Source: Rhodobacter sp. (GTDB lineage Bacteria; Pseudomonadota; Alphaproteobacteria; Rhodobacterales; Rhodobacteraceae). Taken from it: 57,978 nucleotides of DNA. The translations under genes were made by a program, and so were the position numbers. The notes beneath the pieces are model-generated. The model saw nothing but the letters and a program-made list of their open reading frames with translations. It searched no databases and was not told where the DNA came from. The stretch spans positions 1 through 57,978 of the forward strand of contig JAIYAE010000022.1 in the NCBI GenBank assembly GCA_027489175.1. The letters are read 5' to 3'. Of this stretch, positions 1 to 8,361 are shown one piece after another (position 1 is the first letter of the stretch; every line of letters begins with the position of its first letter).

Positions 1-27
1 AAGCGGACGACATACAGGCAGCATCCT

Positions 28-780
28 ATGACGCAAGGTTCAGACAAGACCACCCATTTCGGCTTTCAGGACGTGCCCGAGGCCGAGAAGGCCGGGATGG
101 TGCATGGGGTCTTCAGCCGAGTCGCGTCAAAGTATGACGTGATGAATGACCTGATGTCCGGGGGCGTTCACCGGTTGTGGAAAGACGCCATGATGGACTG
201 GCTGGCCCCCCGCACGGGCCAGCGCCTGCTGGATGTGGCGGGGGGAACGGGCGATGTGGCCTTCCGGTTCCTGAAGCGCGCGCCGGGGGCAAGCGCCGTG
301 GTCTGCGACCTGACGGAACCCATGCTGAACGAAGGCAGGAAGCGCGCCGAGGCGGAAAAGCTGGCGCCCAGCCTGGATTGGGTGGTGGGCGACGCGATGG
401 CGCTGCCGTTTCCGGACGCAAGTTTCGACGTCTACACCATTTCCTTCGGCATCCGGAACGTGACCCGCATCCCCGATGCGCTGGCCGAGGCTTACCGCGT
501 GCTGAAGCCCGGCGGGCGGTTGATGGTGCTGGAGTTCAGCCAGATCCCGAACGACCTGCTGCAAAAGGTCTATGACCTGTACTCGTTCAACGTGATTCCG
601 GTGATGGGGCAGATCGTGGCGGGGGACCGGGACAGCTATCAGTATCTGGTCGAATCGATCCGAAAGTTCCCGGACCAGGAGACGTTTGCCACGATGATCC
701 GCGCGGCGGGCTTTGGGCAGGTGAAGTACCGCAACCTGACGATGGGTGTCGCGGCGCTGCATTCCGGCTGGAAACTGTGA
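28..780 (+). CDS. ubiE: Ubiquinone/menaquinone C-methyltransferase UbiE
   Basis: This is the SAM-dependent C-methyltransferase of ubiquinone biosynthesis. The 250-residue product has the family's usual length. The UbiE signature YDVMNDLMS is at about residues 36-44, the SAM-binding glycine loop VAGGTGD at 70-76, and the post-motif III segment RVLKPGG at about 157-163. Its GTGA overlap with ubiB downstream argues for coupled translation and one pathway. Only 27 bases precede the start, so the promoter cannot be judged. The family assignment is firm; use of demethylmenaquinone as a second substrate cannot be read from the sequence. Confidence 0.96.
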   Translation: MTQGSDKTTHFGFQDVPEAEKAGMVHGVFSRVASKYDVMNDLMSGGVHRLWKDAMMDWLAPRTGQRLLDVAGGTGDVAFRFLKRAPGASAVVCDLTEPMLNEGRKRAEAEKLAPSLDWVVGDAMALPFPDASFDVYTISFGIRNVTRIPDALAEAYRVLKPGGRLMVLEFSQIPNDLLQKVYDLYSFNVIPVMGQIVAGDRDSYQYLVESIRKFPDQETFATMIRAAGFGQVKYRNLTMGVAALHSGWKL

Positions 781-2309
781 AGGGTCCGCACAACATCATC
801 CGTCTGATCCGGACCGGGGCCACGCTGGAGCGGACCGGCGCCATGGATGCGGTGCTTGAGGCGTTCAAGGCCCCGAGACGGCTGCGCTTTGCGGCGCGGA
901 TGTTGGGCTGGCCGTTCAAATGGCTGGGGCTGAAGGGCGACCCGGCCCTGCCGCCGGCGACCCGCGCGCTGACCGCCCTTGGTCCGGCCTACATCAAGTT
1001 TGGCCAGATCCTGTCCACCCGCCCCGACATCGTGGGCGAAGAGGTGGCGCAGCAGCTGAAGTACTTGCAGGACAAGCTGCCGCCCTTCCCGACCGAGATC
1101 GCGAAAGCGATGATCGAGGCCGAACTTGGGCGACCGGTGTCCGAGATATTCTCCGAGTTTTCCGAACCTGTCGCCGCGGCGTCGATCGCGCAGGTGCATC
1201 GGGCGCGGCTGGCGGAGACGGGCGAGGAAGTGGCGGTCAAGGTCCTGCGCCCCGGCATAGAACGCGCCTTCCGCAAGGATGTGGACGCCTTCTACCTTGC
1301 CGCCTGGGTGATCGAGGTTCTGGCGCCGTTTTCCCGGCGGTTGCGGCCCCTGGATGTGATCACCCATTTCGAAGGCGTGGTTCTGGGCGAGCTTGATTTG
1401 CGGCTGGAATCCTCGGCTGCCGCCGAGTTCGCGGCGAATACGGCCAAGGACGAAGGCTTTCAGGTGCCGAAACCGCATTGGTTTCTTTCAAGCCGCAATG
1501 TGATGACACTCGGCTGGGCCGAAGGCATCGGGTTGAACGAGAACGATCTGATCGACGCCGCCGGGCATGACCGCCGGGTGCTGGGCGCGCGGGTATTGCA
1601 GCTGTTTCTGAACCACGCTTTGCGTGACGGCTATTTCCACGCCGACATGCACCAGGGCAACCTGAAGATCGCCGCGAATGGCGATATCATCGCCTATGAT
1701 TTCGGGATCATGGGGCGGATCGACGAATACACCCGCCGGGTCTATGCCGAGATCCTGATGGGCTTCATCCGCAAGGATTACCGCCGCGTCGCCGAGGTGC
1801 ATTTCGAGGCGGGCTATGTGCCGCCCGACCGCGACATGGACGAATTCGCCCGGGCCCTGCGCGCGGTGGGGGAGCCGATCTTCGGCATGGACGCCAGCCG
1901 GATTTCGATGGCGCGGCTCTTGTCCTACCTTTTCGAGGTGACCGAACGCTTTGGCATGGAAACCCGGACCGAGCTGATCCTTTTGCAGCGCACGATGGTG
2001 GTGGTGGAAGGCGTGGCGCGGTCTTTGGACCCGCATATCAACATTTGGCAGGTCGCCAAGCCGATCGTGGAAAGCTACGTCAAGGACACCATTGGCCCGA
2101 AAGCGATCTTGCGCGATCTGGTGAAGACCGCTCGGGTGCTGGCCCGTTTTGGCCCGCGCCTGCCTGCGCTGGTCGAGGCGCAGCTGATCAAGGCGGGCAA
2201 TCCGGGCAACCCCACACTGCCGCCCCGCCGCCGGGTGCATCCGATGGTCTGGATTGCACTGGTGCTGGCGGCCTTCGCCTCGGGGCTGGGACTGGGCGGG
2301 CTTTTGTAA
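777..2309 (+). CDS. ubiB: ABC1/ADCK-type kinase-like protein UbiB
   Basis: UbiB is the atypical kinase-like ATPase that supports ubiquinone biosynthesis at the inner membrane. The 510-residue protein carries the family KxGQ motif (KFGQ, residues 74-77), the alanine-rich loop AAASIAQVH (about 133-141) that replaces the usual P-loop, the VAVKV lysine near 155, a HADMHQGN catalytic loop, and a DFG motif. The C-terminus ([19 protein letters not shown]) is hydrophobic, as expected for UbiB membrane anchors. It starts with GTG inside the ubiE stop region. The next gene downstream is convergent flgD, with 30 bases between, so the ubi unit ends here. Confidence 0.95.
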   Translation: MKGPHNIIRLIRTGATLERTGAMDAVLEAFKAPRRLRFAARMLGWPFKWLGLKGDPALPPATRALTALGPAYIKFGQILSTRPDIVGEEVAQQLKYLQDKLPPFPTEIAKAMIEAELGRPVSEIFSEFSEPVAAASIAQVHRARLAETGEEVAVKVLRPGIERAFRKDVDAFYLAAWVIEVLAPFSRRLRPLDVITHFEGVVLGELDLRLESSAAAEFAANTAKDEGFQVPKPHWFLSSRNVMTLGWAEGIGLNENDLIDAAGHDRRVLGARVLQLFLNHALRDGYFHADMHQGNLKIAANGDIIAYDFGIMGRIDEYTRRVYAEILMGFIRKDYRRVAEVHFEAGYVPPDRDMDEFARALRAVGEPIFGMDASRISMARLLSYLFEVTERFGMETRTELILLQRTMVVVEGVARSLDPHINIWQVAKPIVESYVKDTIGPKAILRDLVKTARVLARFGPRLPALVEAQLIKAGNPGNPTLPPRRRVHPMVWIALVLAAFASGLGLGGLL

Positions 2310-2339
2310 GTGACCTGATTGCCCGTGCCCCTCAGCGCG

Positions 2340-3008
2340 TCAGCTTGCGGGCTGGCGCAGGGCGGTGACGGCGCTGGCCGCAACCTCTACCCCGCCGGCA
2401 AGGACCAGCGAGGGACCCTGCGGCGAGGTTCGCACCTCCATCACGCGGGCGTAGTGTTCGATGGGGCGCGTGTTCAGGACCGTCTCACCTTGCAGGCTTT
2501 CCACCGCGAAGCTGTAGTTACCCGGGGGCAGCTGATTGCCTTGCGCATCGGCGCCAAGCCATTGGTATTGCCCGGCGCGCGGCGGCATATCCTCCCGCGA
2601 GACGAGGGTGCCGCGCGCGTCCCGCACCACCAGCACCGCACGATCCGCGCCGGTGGACGGGTTGGCGGTCAGGGTGATCGGCGTGCCGTCAAACGGCACC
2701 GGCGCGGTCGAGCGAGCCTCTTGCCCGATCCAGCCGGCCATCTCGGCCAGGCCGGTTTGCTGGAAGCTGCCTTGCAGATCCGACAGAAGCTGGTTGGTGC
2801 GCACCTGCTGCTCCACGCCGGAAAAGGTGGCCAGTTGCACGGCGTAATCGGCGGAATCGATCGGGTTCAGCGGGTCCTGGTTCTGCATCTGGACGGTCAG
2901 CATCCGCAGAAAAGTGTCAAAATCCGACGTGATCTTGCTGGTCTTTCCCTGGGCCGAGGTTTGGCCGGTGGTCGCGGTGGTGGCGAGACTGGTGGCGGTG
3001 ACGGTCAT
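2340..3008 (-). CDS. flgD: Flagellar hook cap / assembly protein FlgD
   Basis: FlgD forms the temporary cap on which hook subunits polymerise. The conserved N-terminal block is plain at about residues 29-80: DFDTFLRMLTVQMQNQDP, then NPIDSADYAVQLATFSGVEQ. A FlgD-type Ig/TUDOR-like C-terminal half follows, with a glycine and proline rich PPGNYSFAVES segment. Length is 222 residues, typical. The gene is second after fliK, 9 bases downstream, with an AAGGAG ribosome site overlapping the fliK stop. The hook gene flgE, usually the next gene, is missing: ubiB follows instead. Confidence 0.93.
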   Translation of the reverse strand: MTVTATSLATTATTGQTSAQGKTSKITSDFDTFLRMLTVQMQNQDPLNPIDSADYAVQLATFSGVEQQVRTNQLLSDLQGSFQQTGLAEMAGWIGQEARSTAPVPFDGTPITLTANPSTGADRAVLVVRDARGTLVSREDMPPRAGQYQWLGADAQGNQLPPGNYSFAVESLQGETVLNTRPIEHYARVMEVRTSPQGPSLVLAGGVEVAASAVTALRQPAS

Positions 3009-3017
3009 GGCAGCTCC

Positions 3018-4352
3018 TTACAGGCGCAGGTCTAGGGTGCCGGTTGCGGCAAGGCGCAAGGCGGGATGAGGCTGGGCGGGTCCGGCGGGCAGGTCGGCAA
3101 GGCCGGTGTCAGTGGCGTGCCGACCCACGGGCGTATCTGAGGGGCTGTCCCGATTCTCACCCCCGTCTGAGCGGCCAAAGCCGATGTCAGCCCCGGAAAA
3201 GCCGGCGTCGCGCAAGGCATCGGCCAGCTGGTCGGCGTGACGGCGGAAGAGGTCAAGCGTTTCAGGACGCTCAAAGTTCAGCATGACGATGATCCGGTCA
3301 GGGTTCTGCGCATCGGCCTGCAGGGTGACGCGGACATGGCCCAACTCATCGGGGGAGAGCGCGATTTCGGTGGTGCCATCCGGGCGCTGCGCCAAGGTCT
3401 GGACCAGCTGTGCAGCAAGGGTGGGCAAGGTGGAAGCCTGGACGACGGCCAAGGTTACCGCGCCCGGAACGGCCGTCTGGGTCAGCGGTGACAGACCAAG
3501 ATTGCCCGTATCCTCAGGCTCTTGTGCCGCCTGTTCGGACTGGGCGGCGAAAAGCGACTGCAAGGCCGTTTCGGCCAGCTTGGCGACCAGAAGGGAAGTG
3601 GGGGACGCGGCCACCGGTGCAGGCCCGGGCGCGGCCGCCGGACGGTCCCCTGCCGCAAGCGCGGGAAGCGGTGGCAACGAATCGGGTTCCATCTGCGGCT
3701 CCGGCGCAGGCGCCGTCTCTGGCAGGGCCTGAAGTGTGGCCTGCCAGAACCGCAGACCGGAAGCGGCCATGACCGACGGTGCCGCAGCGGGGAGCGGCGT
3801 GTCGGCACGCGAAACTGCTGTGGGCGCGCCCTCAACCACTTGGGCGGGCGGCGCAAGCTTGGGGTCAACGGGTTCCGGCGGGACGGGGGTCATGCCGGGC
3901 GGCAGCGCCATCCCGGCAGCCACCCGTTGATCCGCCACGACAAGCGGTTGCCCACTTGGGCTGGGGACTGAAACCACGGCGCTGGGCACAGGCGGCGGGA
4001 CCGGAACCACATCCAACTGCGGTTCGACTGGGACGAGCTGCCCCGCGGCAGGGACCAGCGCTGACGCGTCGGCCAGCAAGGCCGGGGCAGCTGGAGACGT
4101 TGGCCAGAAAAACGCCTGGGGGATCTGGATGTCGGCGGAAATGGGTGCCGGCAGCGTGCCTTCAGCCGGCGCGGCTTTTTCTGTCGGCGTTTCGTCCATG
4201 AAACTGGCGAACGCGTCACGGCCCAGGTCTTCCCGGGCAGGATCTTCCCGACTGGCGGGGCCAGCACTGGTGGCGTCAGCCCCGTTTCCGGGCTGGATGG
4301 CACCGGGCGTCATGGGCCCGGGAGGGGTTCTGGGTGCGATGGCTGTTTGCAT
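3018..4352 (-). CDS. fliK: Flagellar hook-length control protein FliK
   Basis: FliK measures hook length and switches export specificity by contacting FlhB. The 444-residue product is long, proline/alanine rich and low in complexity through the middle. It ends in a recognisable Flg_hook domain: EIALSPDELGHVRVTLQAD, then a repeat of hydrophobic residues around MLNFERPETLDLFRRHADQL. The open frame runs further upstream to 5075, but that part overlaps flgJ and flgN on the other strand. The ATG at 4352 fits the intergenic gap, although the GGAAG next to it is unusually close. An ATG at 4313 is the alternative. Sequence identity in FliK is usually low outside the C-terminus, so the middle gives no support. 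Confidence 0.85.
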   Translation of the reverse strand: MQTAIAPRTPPGPMTPGAIQPGNGADATSAGPASREDPAREDLGRDAFASFMDETPTEKAAPAEGTLPAPISADIQIPQAFFWPTSPAAPALLADASALVPAAGQLVPVEPQLDVVPVPPPVPSAVVSVPSPSGQPLVVADQRVAAGMALPPGMTPVPPEPVDPKLAPPAQVVEGAPTAVSRADTPLPAAAPSVMAASGLRFWQATLQALPETAPAPEPQMEPDSLPPLPALAAGDRPAAAPGPAPVAASPTSLLVAKLAETALQSLFAAQSEQAAQEPEDTGNLGLSPLTQTAVPGAVTLAVVQASTLPTLAAQLVQTLAQRPDGTTEIALSPDELGHVRVTLQADAQNPDRIIVMLNFERPETLDLFRRHADQLADALRDAGFSGADIGFGRSDGGENRDSPSDTPVGRHATDTGLADLPAGPAQPHPALRLAATGTLDLRL

Positions 4353-4402
4353 CTTCCTACGACTTCTGCCGCTCAACTCCCCCTCTTTATCGCCACGACA
4401 AG

Positions 4403-4417
4403 TTACCCATTCTTTAC
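4403..4417. promoter_or_regulatory. Degenerate CtrA-like site between fliK and flgJ
   Basis: The half-sites TTAC and TTAC are separated by seven bases. This matches the TTAA-N7-TTAA spacing of CtrA sites with the fourth base changed in each half. It lies in the only gap between divergent fliK and flgJ. Assignment rests on spacing and context alone. Confidence 0.3.
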
Positions 4418-4464
4418 CCCCATCGCGGATCGTCGAGAAAATTCGATCCATCTGGAGGACTGCG

Positions 4465-4761
4465 ATGGAACCCGCCCTGATCCCGTCACTGCCCGTCTCG
4501 GCCGAGCGGCGGCAGACGCTGATGGCCAAGGCCGAAGAGCTGGAAGCCACCTTTCTGGCCGAGATGCTGGCCCATACCGGGCTGGGAGACTCCGGCCTTG
4601 CCGAGATGGAGGGCGGCTTTGGCGGCGGCGCGGGCGAGACGCAGTTCGCCAGCTTCCTGCGGCAGGAACAGGCCCGGCTGATGGTCGAAGGCGGCGGAAT
4701 CGGGCTGGCCGAGATGATTTTCAACACCATGGTGGAGGCAGAACATGCAGATCGAACTTGA
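4465..4761 (+). CDS. flgJ: Rod-binding protein, FlgJ N-terminal-domain type
   Basis: The 98-residue product matches only the rod-cap half of enterobacterial FlgJ: ELEATFLAEMLAHTGL, then GAGETQFASFLRQEQARLM and GIGLAEMIF. The C-terminal muramidase half is absent. That is the usual arrangement in Rhodobacter, where a separate lytic transglycosylase does the peptidoglycan cutting; a candidate for it is at 18558-19229 in this cluster. The ATG at 4465 has a GGAGG seven bases upstream. The end overlaps flgN by 17 bases, so the two are probably coupled. Confidence 0.85.
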   Translation: MEPALIPSLPVSAERRQTLMAKAEELEATFLAEMLAHTGLGDSGLAEMEGGFGGGAGETQFASFLRQEQARLMVEGGGIGLAEMIFNTMVEAEHADRT

Positions 4762-5065
4762 AACCCTCTTGGACCAGACGCGTGACGCGGTGCTGGTCGG
4801 CGATCTTGCCACGCTGGCCGACCTTGCGCCGCGGGTCTCGGCCCTGGCTGACGACCTGCCGCGCCTTGATGCCGCCGCGGCCGGCCGGCTGATTCGGCTT
4901 GCCGAGCGCAACGCACAACTGTTGCAGGCGGCCACCCGCGGCCTGCGCGCCGCGCAAACCCGCCTGACCGAGATTGTCGAGGGTCCGACCCTGACCACCT
5001 ATGACGCGCGCGGGCAAAGGGCGGCGATTGCCCAACCCTCGGCGCTGCAGCCAAGGCGTCTCTAA
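4745..5065 (+). CDS. flgN: FlgN-like flagellar export chaperone
   Basis: The 106-residue protein is mostly helical, with leucine/alanine heptads and no membrane segment. A conserved-looking end, RLIRLAERNAQLLQAATRGLRAAQTRLTEI, resembles FlgN, the chaperone for hook-filament junction proteins FlgK and FlgL. The gene overlaps flgJ and precedes flagellin, which supports a secretion-chaperone role. FlgK and FlgL themselves are not in the window. The fold class is a reasonable reading; the exact client is inferred from the family. Confidence 0.65.
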   Translation: MQIELETLLDQTRDAVLVGDLATLADLAPRVSALADDLPRLDAAAAGRLIRLAERNAQLLQAATRGLRAAQTRLTEIVEGPTLTTYDARGQRAAIAQPSALQPRRL

Positions 5066-5100
5066 GTTGGCTCAAATCCTTGGTAATTCAGGGTTTGGCA

Positions 5101-5115
5101 TTAGGAATTGCTTAG
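5101..5115. promoter_or_regulatory. Degenerate CtrA-like site upstream of flagellin
   Basis: TTAG and TTAG flank a seven-base spacer about 150 bases before the fliC start. The spacing equals that of the CtrA consensus TTAA-N7-TTAA, with one change per half. A sigma-54 reading of the overlapping TGGCAT...TTGC was rejected because the GG-to-GC spacing is one base too long. Confidence 0.3.
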
Positions 5116-5262
5116 GTGGTTCGGTCTTTGATGGGCCCTGCGTCCCATGCCGGGGCGGCGCCGCCGGAACCCTTCGATGGCACTGGCCAGAACGCCCATC
5201 CTGCCACGCAAAGTGGCCATTCCGGCCGTGAAATCTGCGGCCTTACGTAAAAGGACTATACG

Positions 5263-6474
5263 ATGTCGTCGATCCTGACCAACAACAGCGCGATGGTTGC
5301 CCTCCAGACCATGAAGGGCATCAACGCAAACCTGAACAAGACCCAGGCCGATATCTCGACCGGCAAAAGCGTGGCCTCGGCCAAGGACAATGCCGCTGTC
5401 TGGGCGATTTCCAAGGTGATGGAATCGGACGTTGAAGGCTTCAAGGGCATTTCTGACAGCCTTTCCGTCGGCAATGCCACGCTGACCGTGGCACGCAACG
5501 CTTCGGAATCGGTCACGAAGCTCTTGACCGAAATGAAGGGCAAGATCGTCGCCGCCCAGGCTGAGAACGTCGACCGCAGCAAGCTGCAGACCGACATCAC
5601 CCAGCTGACCAAGCAGATCGAATCGGTCGTTGGCGCGGCGCAGTTCAACGGTCTGAACCTGGTGGACGGGTCGCAAACCTCGATCAACGTGCTGTCGTCG
5701 CTCGACCGCAGCGCCACGGGTGTGGCCTCGTCCAACATCCAGGTTACGGCGCAGAACCTGTCCACTTCGGCCGGGACGGCGTTGACCGGAACCAGCCTTG
5801 GCACGGTCACCGGCTCGCCGGCTGCGGGGGGCGGGACCGGCACGGTGACTGGCTTTGCGATCCAGGGTGGTGCGGGCGCGCTTGCCTCGAACGCCAATGG
5901 AGCGGTCGCTGCGACCACAACTGCGCTGATCGAAGGCGATGCGATCGAAATCACGGTTGGCGAAACCACCGGTCGCTATGTCGTGAAAGTGGGCGACACC
6001 AACGACGAACTCGCCGTAGGCCTGCGTGAAGCGCTGACTGCCGGTGGCTTGAACGGGGCTGATTTCACCCTGTCGACGTCCACTGCTGGCACGCTCAGCA
6101 TCACCAACAATACCAACGTTTCCACGGCCATTTCGGTGACCGCGACCCGTGGTGAAGGTGGGCTGGCTGCACTGGGTGGGATCGACGTGACGGCCGATCC
6201 GGCAGCAGCGCTTGATGACATCGAAGGCCTGCTCCAGACCTCGATCAACGCGGCGGCCAGCTTCGGTTCGGCGCAAAAGCGGGTCGATATCCAGTCTGAG
6301 TTTGTTGGCAAGCTGACCGACTCGCTCAAGACCGGCATCGGCGCCATGGTCGACACCGACATGGAAGAAGCCTCGGCCCGTCTGCAGGCGCTGCAGGTCC
6401 AGCAGCAGCTGGCCACCCAGGCCCTGTCGATCGCCAACCAGCAGCCGCAGGGTCTTCTGTCACTGTTCCGGTAA
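5263..6474 (+). CDS. fliC: Flagellin
   Basis: The filament subunit, 403 residues. The conserved N-terminal helices (SSILTNNSAMVALQTMKGIN, then NAAVWAISKVMESDVEGF and FNGLNLVDG) and the C-terminal helices (EFVGKLTDSLKTGIGAMVD, then LQALQVQQQLATQALSIAN) are both intact. The central part, about residues 160-315, is rich in Gly, Ala and Thr and corresponds to the variable surface domain. A 197-base leader/promoter region precedes it, the longest in this flagellar half, and a strong hairpin follows. It lies immediately upstream of flaF and flbT, genes known in Caulobacter to act on flagellin secretion and mRNA stability. No second flagellin is present here. Confidence 0.97.
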   Translation: MSSILTNNSAMVALQTMKGINANLNKTQADISTGKSVASAKDNAAVWAISKVMESDVEGFKGISDSLSVGNATLTVARNASESVTKLLTEMKGKIVAAQAENVDRSKLQTDITQLTKQIESVVGAAQFNGLNLVDGSQTSINVLSSLDRSATGVASSNIQVTAQNLSTSAGTALTGTSLGTVTGSPAAGGGTGTVTGFAIQGGAGALASNANGAVAATTTALIEGDAIEITVGETTGRYVVKVGDTNDELAVGLREALTAGGLNGADFTLSTSTAGTLSITNNTNVSTAISVTATRGEGGLAALGGIDVTADPAAALDDIEGLLQTSINAAASFGSAQKRVDIQSEFVGKLTDSLKTGIGAMVDTDMEEASARLQALQVQQQLATQALSIANQQPQGLLSLFR

Positions 6475-6481
6475 TCCTGAG

Positions 6482-6507
6482 GGGCCGCGGGCGGTTGCCC
6501 GCGGCCC
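6482..6507 (+). terminator. Hairpin terminator after flagellin
   Basis: The arms GGGCCGCGGGC and GCCCGCGGCCC are perfectly complementary over 11 bp around a GGTT loop, starting 8 bases after the fliC stop. The trailing run is ACCTTT, so the U-tract is short. It would let flagellin mRNA end here while some transcripts continue into flaF-flbT. Confidence 0.75.
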
Positions 6508-6543
6508 ACCTTTCCCCCCAAGCCCCGAACAGATGGACACCCG

Positions 6544-6915
6544 ATGACCTATCAATCCCCCATCGCCTATGCCCGACGGGAAACCCCTGCCCGTTCGCTG
6601 CGTTCGATCGAATACGATCTGATCGCGCAGGTGACACAGCGCCTGCGCAGCGCCTGGGCCAACCGCGCCGCCGATTTTCCAGCCCTCGTGGCCGCCTTGA
6701 CCGACAACCAGCAGCTTTGGTCCACCCTGGCTGCAGACGTCGCCCTGCCCGACAACGGCCTGCCGGCGCCGTTGCGGGCACAGCTGTTCTACCTTTACGA
6801 ATTCACAGCACAGCACAGCCGTGCGGTCCTGGACCGCGGCGCCAGCGCCGAAGTGCTGACCGACATCAACATGGCGATGCTGCGCGGCCTGCGTGGGGAC
6901 GGGGGTGGCAGATGA
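6544..6915 (+). CDS. flaF: Flagellar biosynthesis regulator FlaF
   Basis: A 123-residue cytoplasmic protein of the FlaF family, recognisable from YQSPIAYARRETPARSLRSIEYDL, then LWSTLAADVALPDNGLPAPLRAQL and LYEFTAQHSRAVL. In Caulobacter, FlaF is needed for flagellin synthesis and secretion and works against FlbT. It follows flagellin after the hairpin at 6482-6507 and overlaps flbT by ATGA, so flaF and flbT are made together. Length is normal. Confidence 0.93.
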   Translation: MTYQSPIAYARRETPARSLRSIEYDLIAQVTQRLRSAWANRAADFPALVAALTDNQQLWSTLAADVALPDNGLPAPLRAQLFYLYEFTAQHSRAVLDRGASAEVLTDINMAMLRGLRGDGGGR

Positions 6916-7316
6916 GCGGCCTTGTCCTGAAACTCGGCCCGCATGAGCGGGTCCTGATCAACGGTGCGGTGATCGAAAACGGTGACCGCCGGTCGCGGCT
7001 GGCGATCATGACACCCAACGCGAATATCCTTCGGCTGCGCGATGCGATCCATCCGGAAGAGGTGAACACGCCGGTGCGCCGGGTCTGCTATATCGCGCAG
7101 CTGGTGCTGACGGGGGATGCGGATGCGGGTGAAGCGCGGCTGCAACTCTTGCGCGGGATCGAACAGCTGAGCCAGGTGCTGACCGATTATGACAGCCGCA
7201 CCCAACTGACCCTGGCGAGCAAGGCGGTGCTGGAAGATCAGCATTACCAGGTCCTGAAAGCCCTCCGCAGCTTGCTGCCCCGCGAGGAGCGGCTCTTCGC
7301 GGCCGGCCGGGCATGA
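6912..7316 (+). CDS. flbT: Flagellin mRNA regulator FlbT
   Basis: A 134-residue FlbT. In Caulobacter FlbT binds the flagellin leader and promotes decay or blocks translation until the hook is complete. Family landmarks are LVLKLGPHERVLINGAVIENGDRRSRL, then ILRLRDAIHPEEVNTPVRRVCYIAQL and LTDYDSRTQLTLASKAV. The start at 6912 overlaps the flaF stop (ATGA), and the end overlaps the next gene in the same way. A longer frame reaching 6495 exists but would overlap flaF, so it is not used. Confidence 0.94.
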   Translation: MSGLVLKLGPHERVLINGAVIENGDRRSRLAIMTPNANILRLRDAIHPEEVNTPVRRVCYIAQLVLTGDADAGEARLQLLRGIEQLSQVLTDYDSRTQLTLASKAVLEDQHYQVLKALRSLLPREERLFAAGRA

Positions 7317-8104
7317 GCTTCCAGCCGGTCCTGCCCCTGGGCGGCCTGGCCGGCTGGGGCTTCCTGAAGCGCACGATGGAACGCCAGCAGGCCGTGCAAC
7401 AGGCCGCCCCGGTACAAAAGCGGGATGAGGCTTACTTCCGCGACAAGATCGGCAAGATCGACACCGCCGAACAGCTGGTTTCCGACAAGCGCCTGTTGCG
7501 GATCGCATTGACGGCCTTCGGGCTGGAGGGGGACGTCAACAGCAAGGCCTTCATCCAGAAGATCCTGGAAGGCGGCACGCTGAAGGAAGGCAGTCTGGCC
7601 AACAAGCTGGCCGACAAGCAGTACCAGAAATTCTCTGCCGCCTTCGGCTTTGGCGATTTCTCGGTGCCGCGCACCAAGATCTCAACCTTTCCAGATGAAA
7701 TCCTGACCCAGTTCCGCGCCCGCAGTTTTGAAACGGCCGTTGGCGCACAGAACAACACCTACCGCCTGGCCCTGAACGCTGAGCGGGAGCTTCCGATCCT
7801 GGCGGCAAGGCCAATTTCGGACACCGCGAAATGGTACACCCTTCTGGGCAACGCGCCGATGCGCGAGGTGGTGCAGACCGCGCTTGGCCTGCCGAAAAGC
7901 TTTGCGTCGATCGACCTTGACCAGCAAGTTTCGGTCCTGAAGACCCGGGCCGAGGCGGCCTTCGGATCCTCTGCGATCAGCCAGTTCACCGATCCGGCGA
8001 AGATGGATGCCCTGATCCGCCGCTTCATGTTCCGCTCCGAGGTGCAAGAGCTGGGCATTGGAAGCTCTCCCGCTTCGATCGCGCTGACCCTTTTGCGACG
8101 CTGA
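7313..8104 (+). CDS. DUF1217 flagellar-cluster protein
   Basis: A 263-residue protein of the DUF1217 family, common in alphaproteobacterial flagellar loci and of unsettled function. It shows the repeated family pattern of short helical blocks: YFRDKIGKIDTAEQLVSDKRLLRIALTAFGLE, a KIL-EGG-LKEGSLANKLADKQY segment, and a second such block near residues 165-240 (VQTALGLPKSFASIDLDQQV). No signal peptide or membrane helix is visible. It starts within the flbT stop (ATGA), so it is cotranslated with the flagellin regulators. Its position suggests a role in filament or hook assembly; no catalytic motif is seen. Confidence 0.85.
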   Translation: MSFQPVLPLGGLAGWGFLKRTMERQQAVQQAAPVQKRDEAYFRDKIGKIDTAEQLVSDKRLLRIALTAFGLEGDVNSKAFIQKILEGGTLKEGSLANKLADKQYQKFSAAFGFGDFSVPRTKISTFPDEILTQFRARSFETAVGAQNNTYRLALNAERELPILAARPISDTAKWYTLLGNAPMREVVQTALGLPKSFASIDLDQQVSVLKTRAEAAFGSSAISQFTDPAKMDALIRRFMFRSEVQELGIGSSPASIALTLLRR

Positions 8105-8361
8105 ACGCTGGCAGCCGGAAGGCTGAAACGAAGGTCCTTCGGCCGCACGGCGGCAGAGCGTTTGGTGGCCTGAGGAAAGAATGACGCGCAAAAGGCCCGC
8201 GAACACCCGCAGCGTGGTCGTGTCCGACAAGGTCAGATGATCGTAGTCGCCCGGGGTATTGAGCGTCTCGCGCCGCGTCCTGCAGATAGCGTGCGCGCCA
8301 TGCTGGCCCGACACGCAGTCAGACCAAACCCCACCACATCCGCCCTTCCCAAATCCGGATG
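8105..8361. other. 257-bp gap between convergent DUF1217 and fliI
   Basis: This gap is between two convergent genes. It holds a weak bulged stem (8114-8122 with 8136-8143) that could end the DUF1217 unit. A 19-codon ATG frame at 8181-8240 has a good GAGGAAAG ribosome site; its product begins MTRKRPANT. Nothing else is recognisable, and there is no sign of a longer gene. Confidence 0.4.

Noticed and set aside
5096..5114. Sigma-54 promoter (TGGCAT...TTGC) before flagellin
   Set aside because: The GG-to-GC spacing is 11 bases, one more than needed, and the element overlaps the TTAG-N7-TTAG site.
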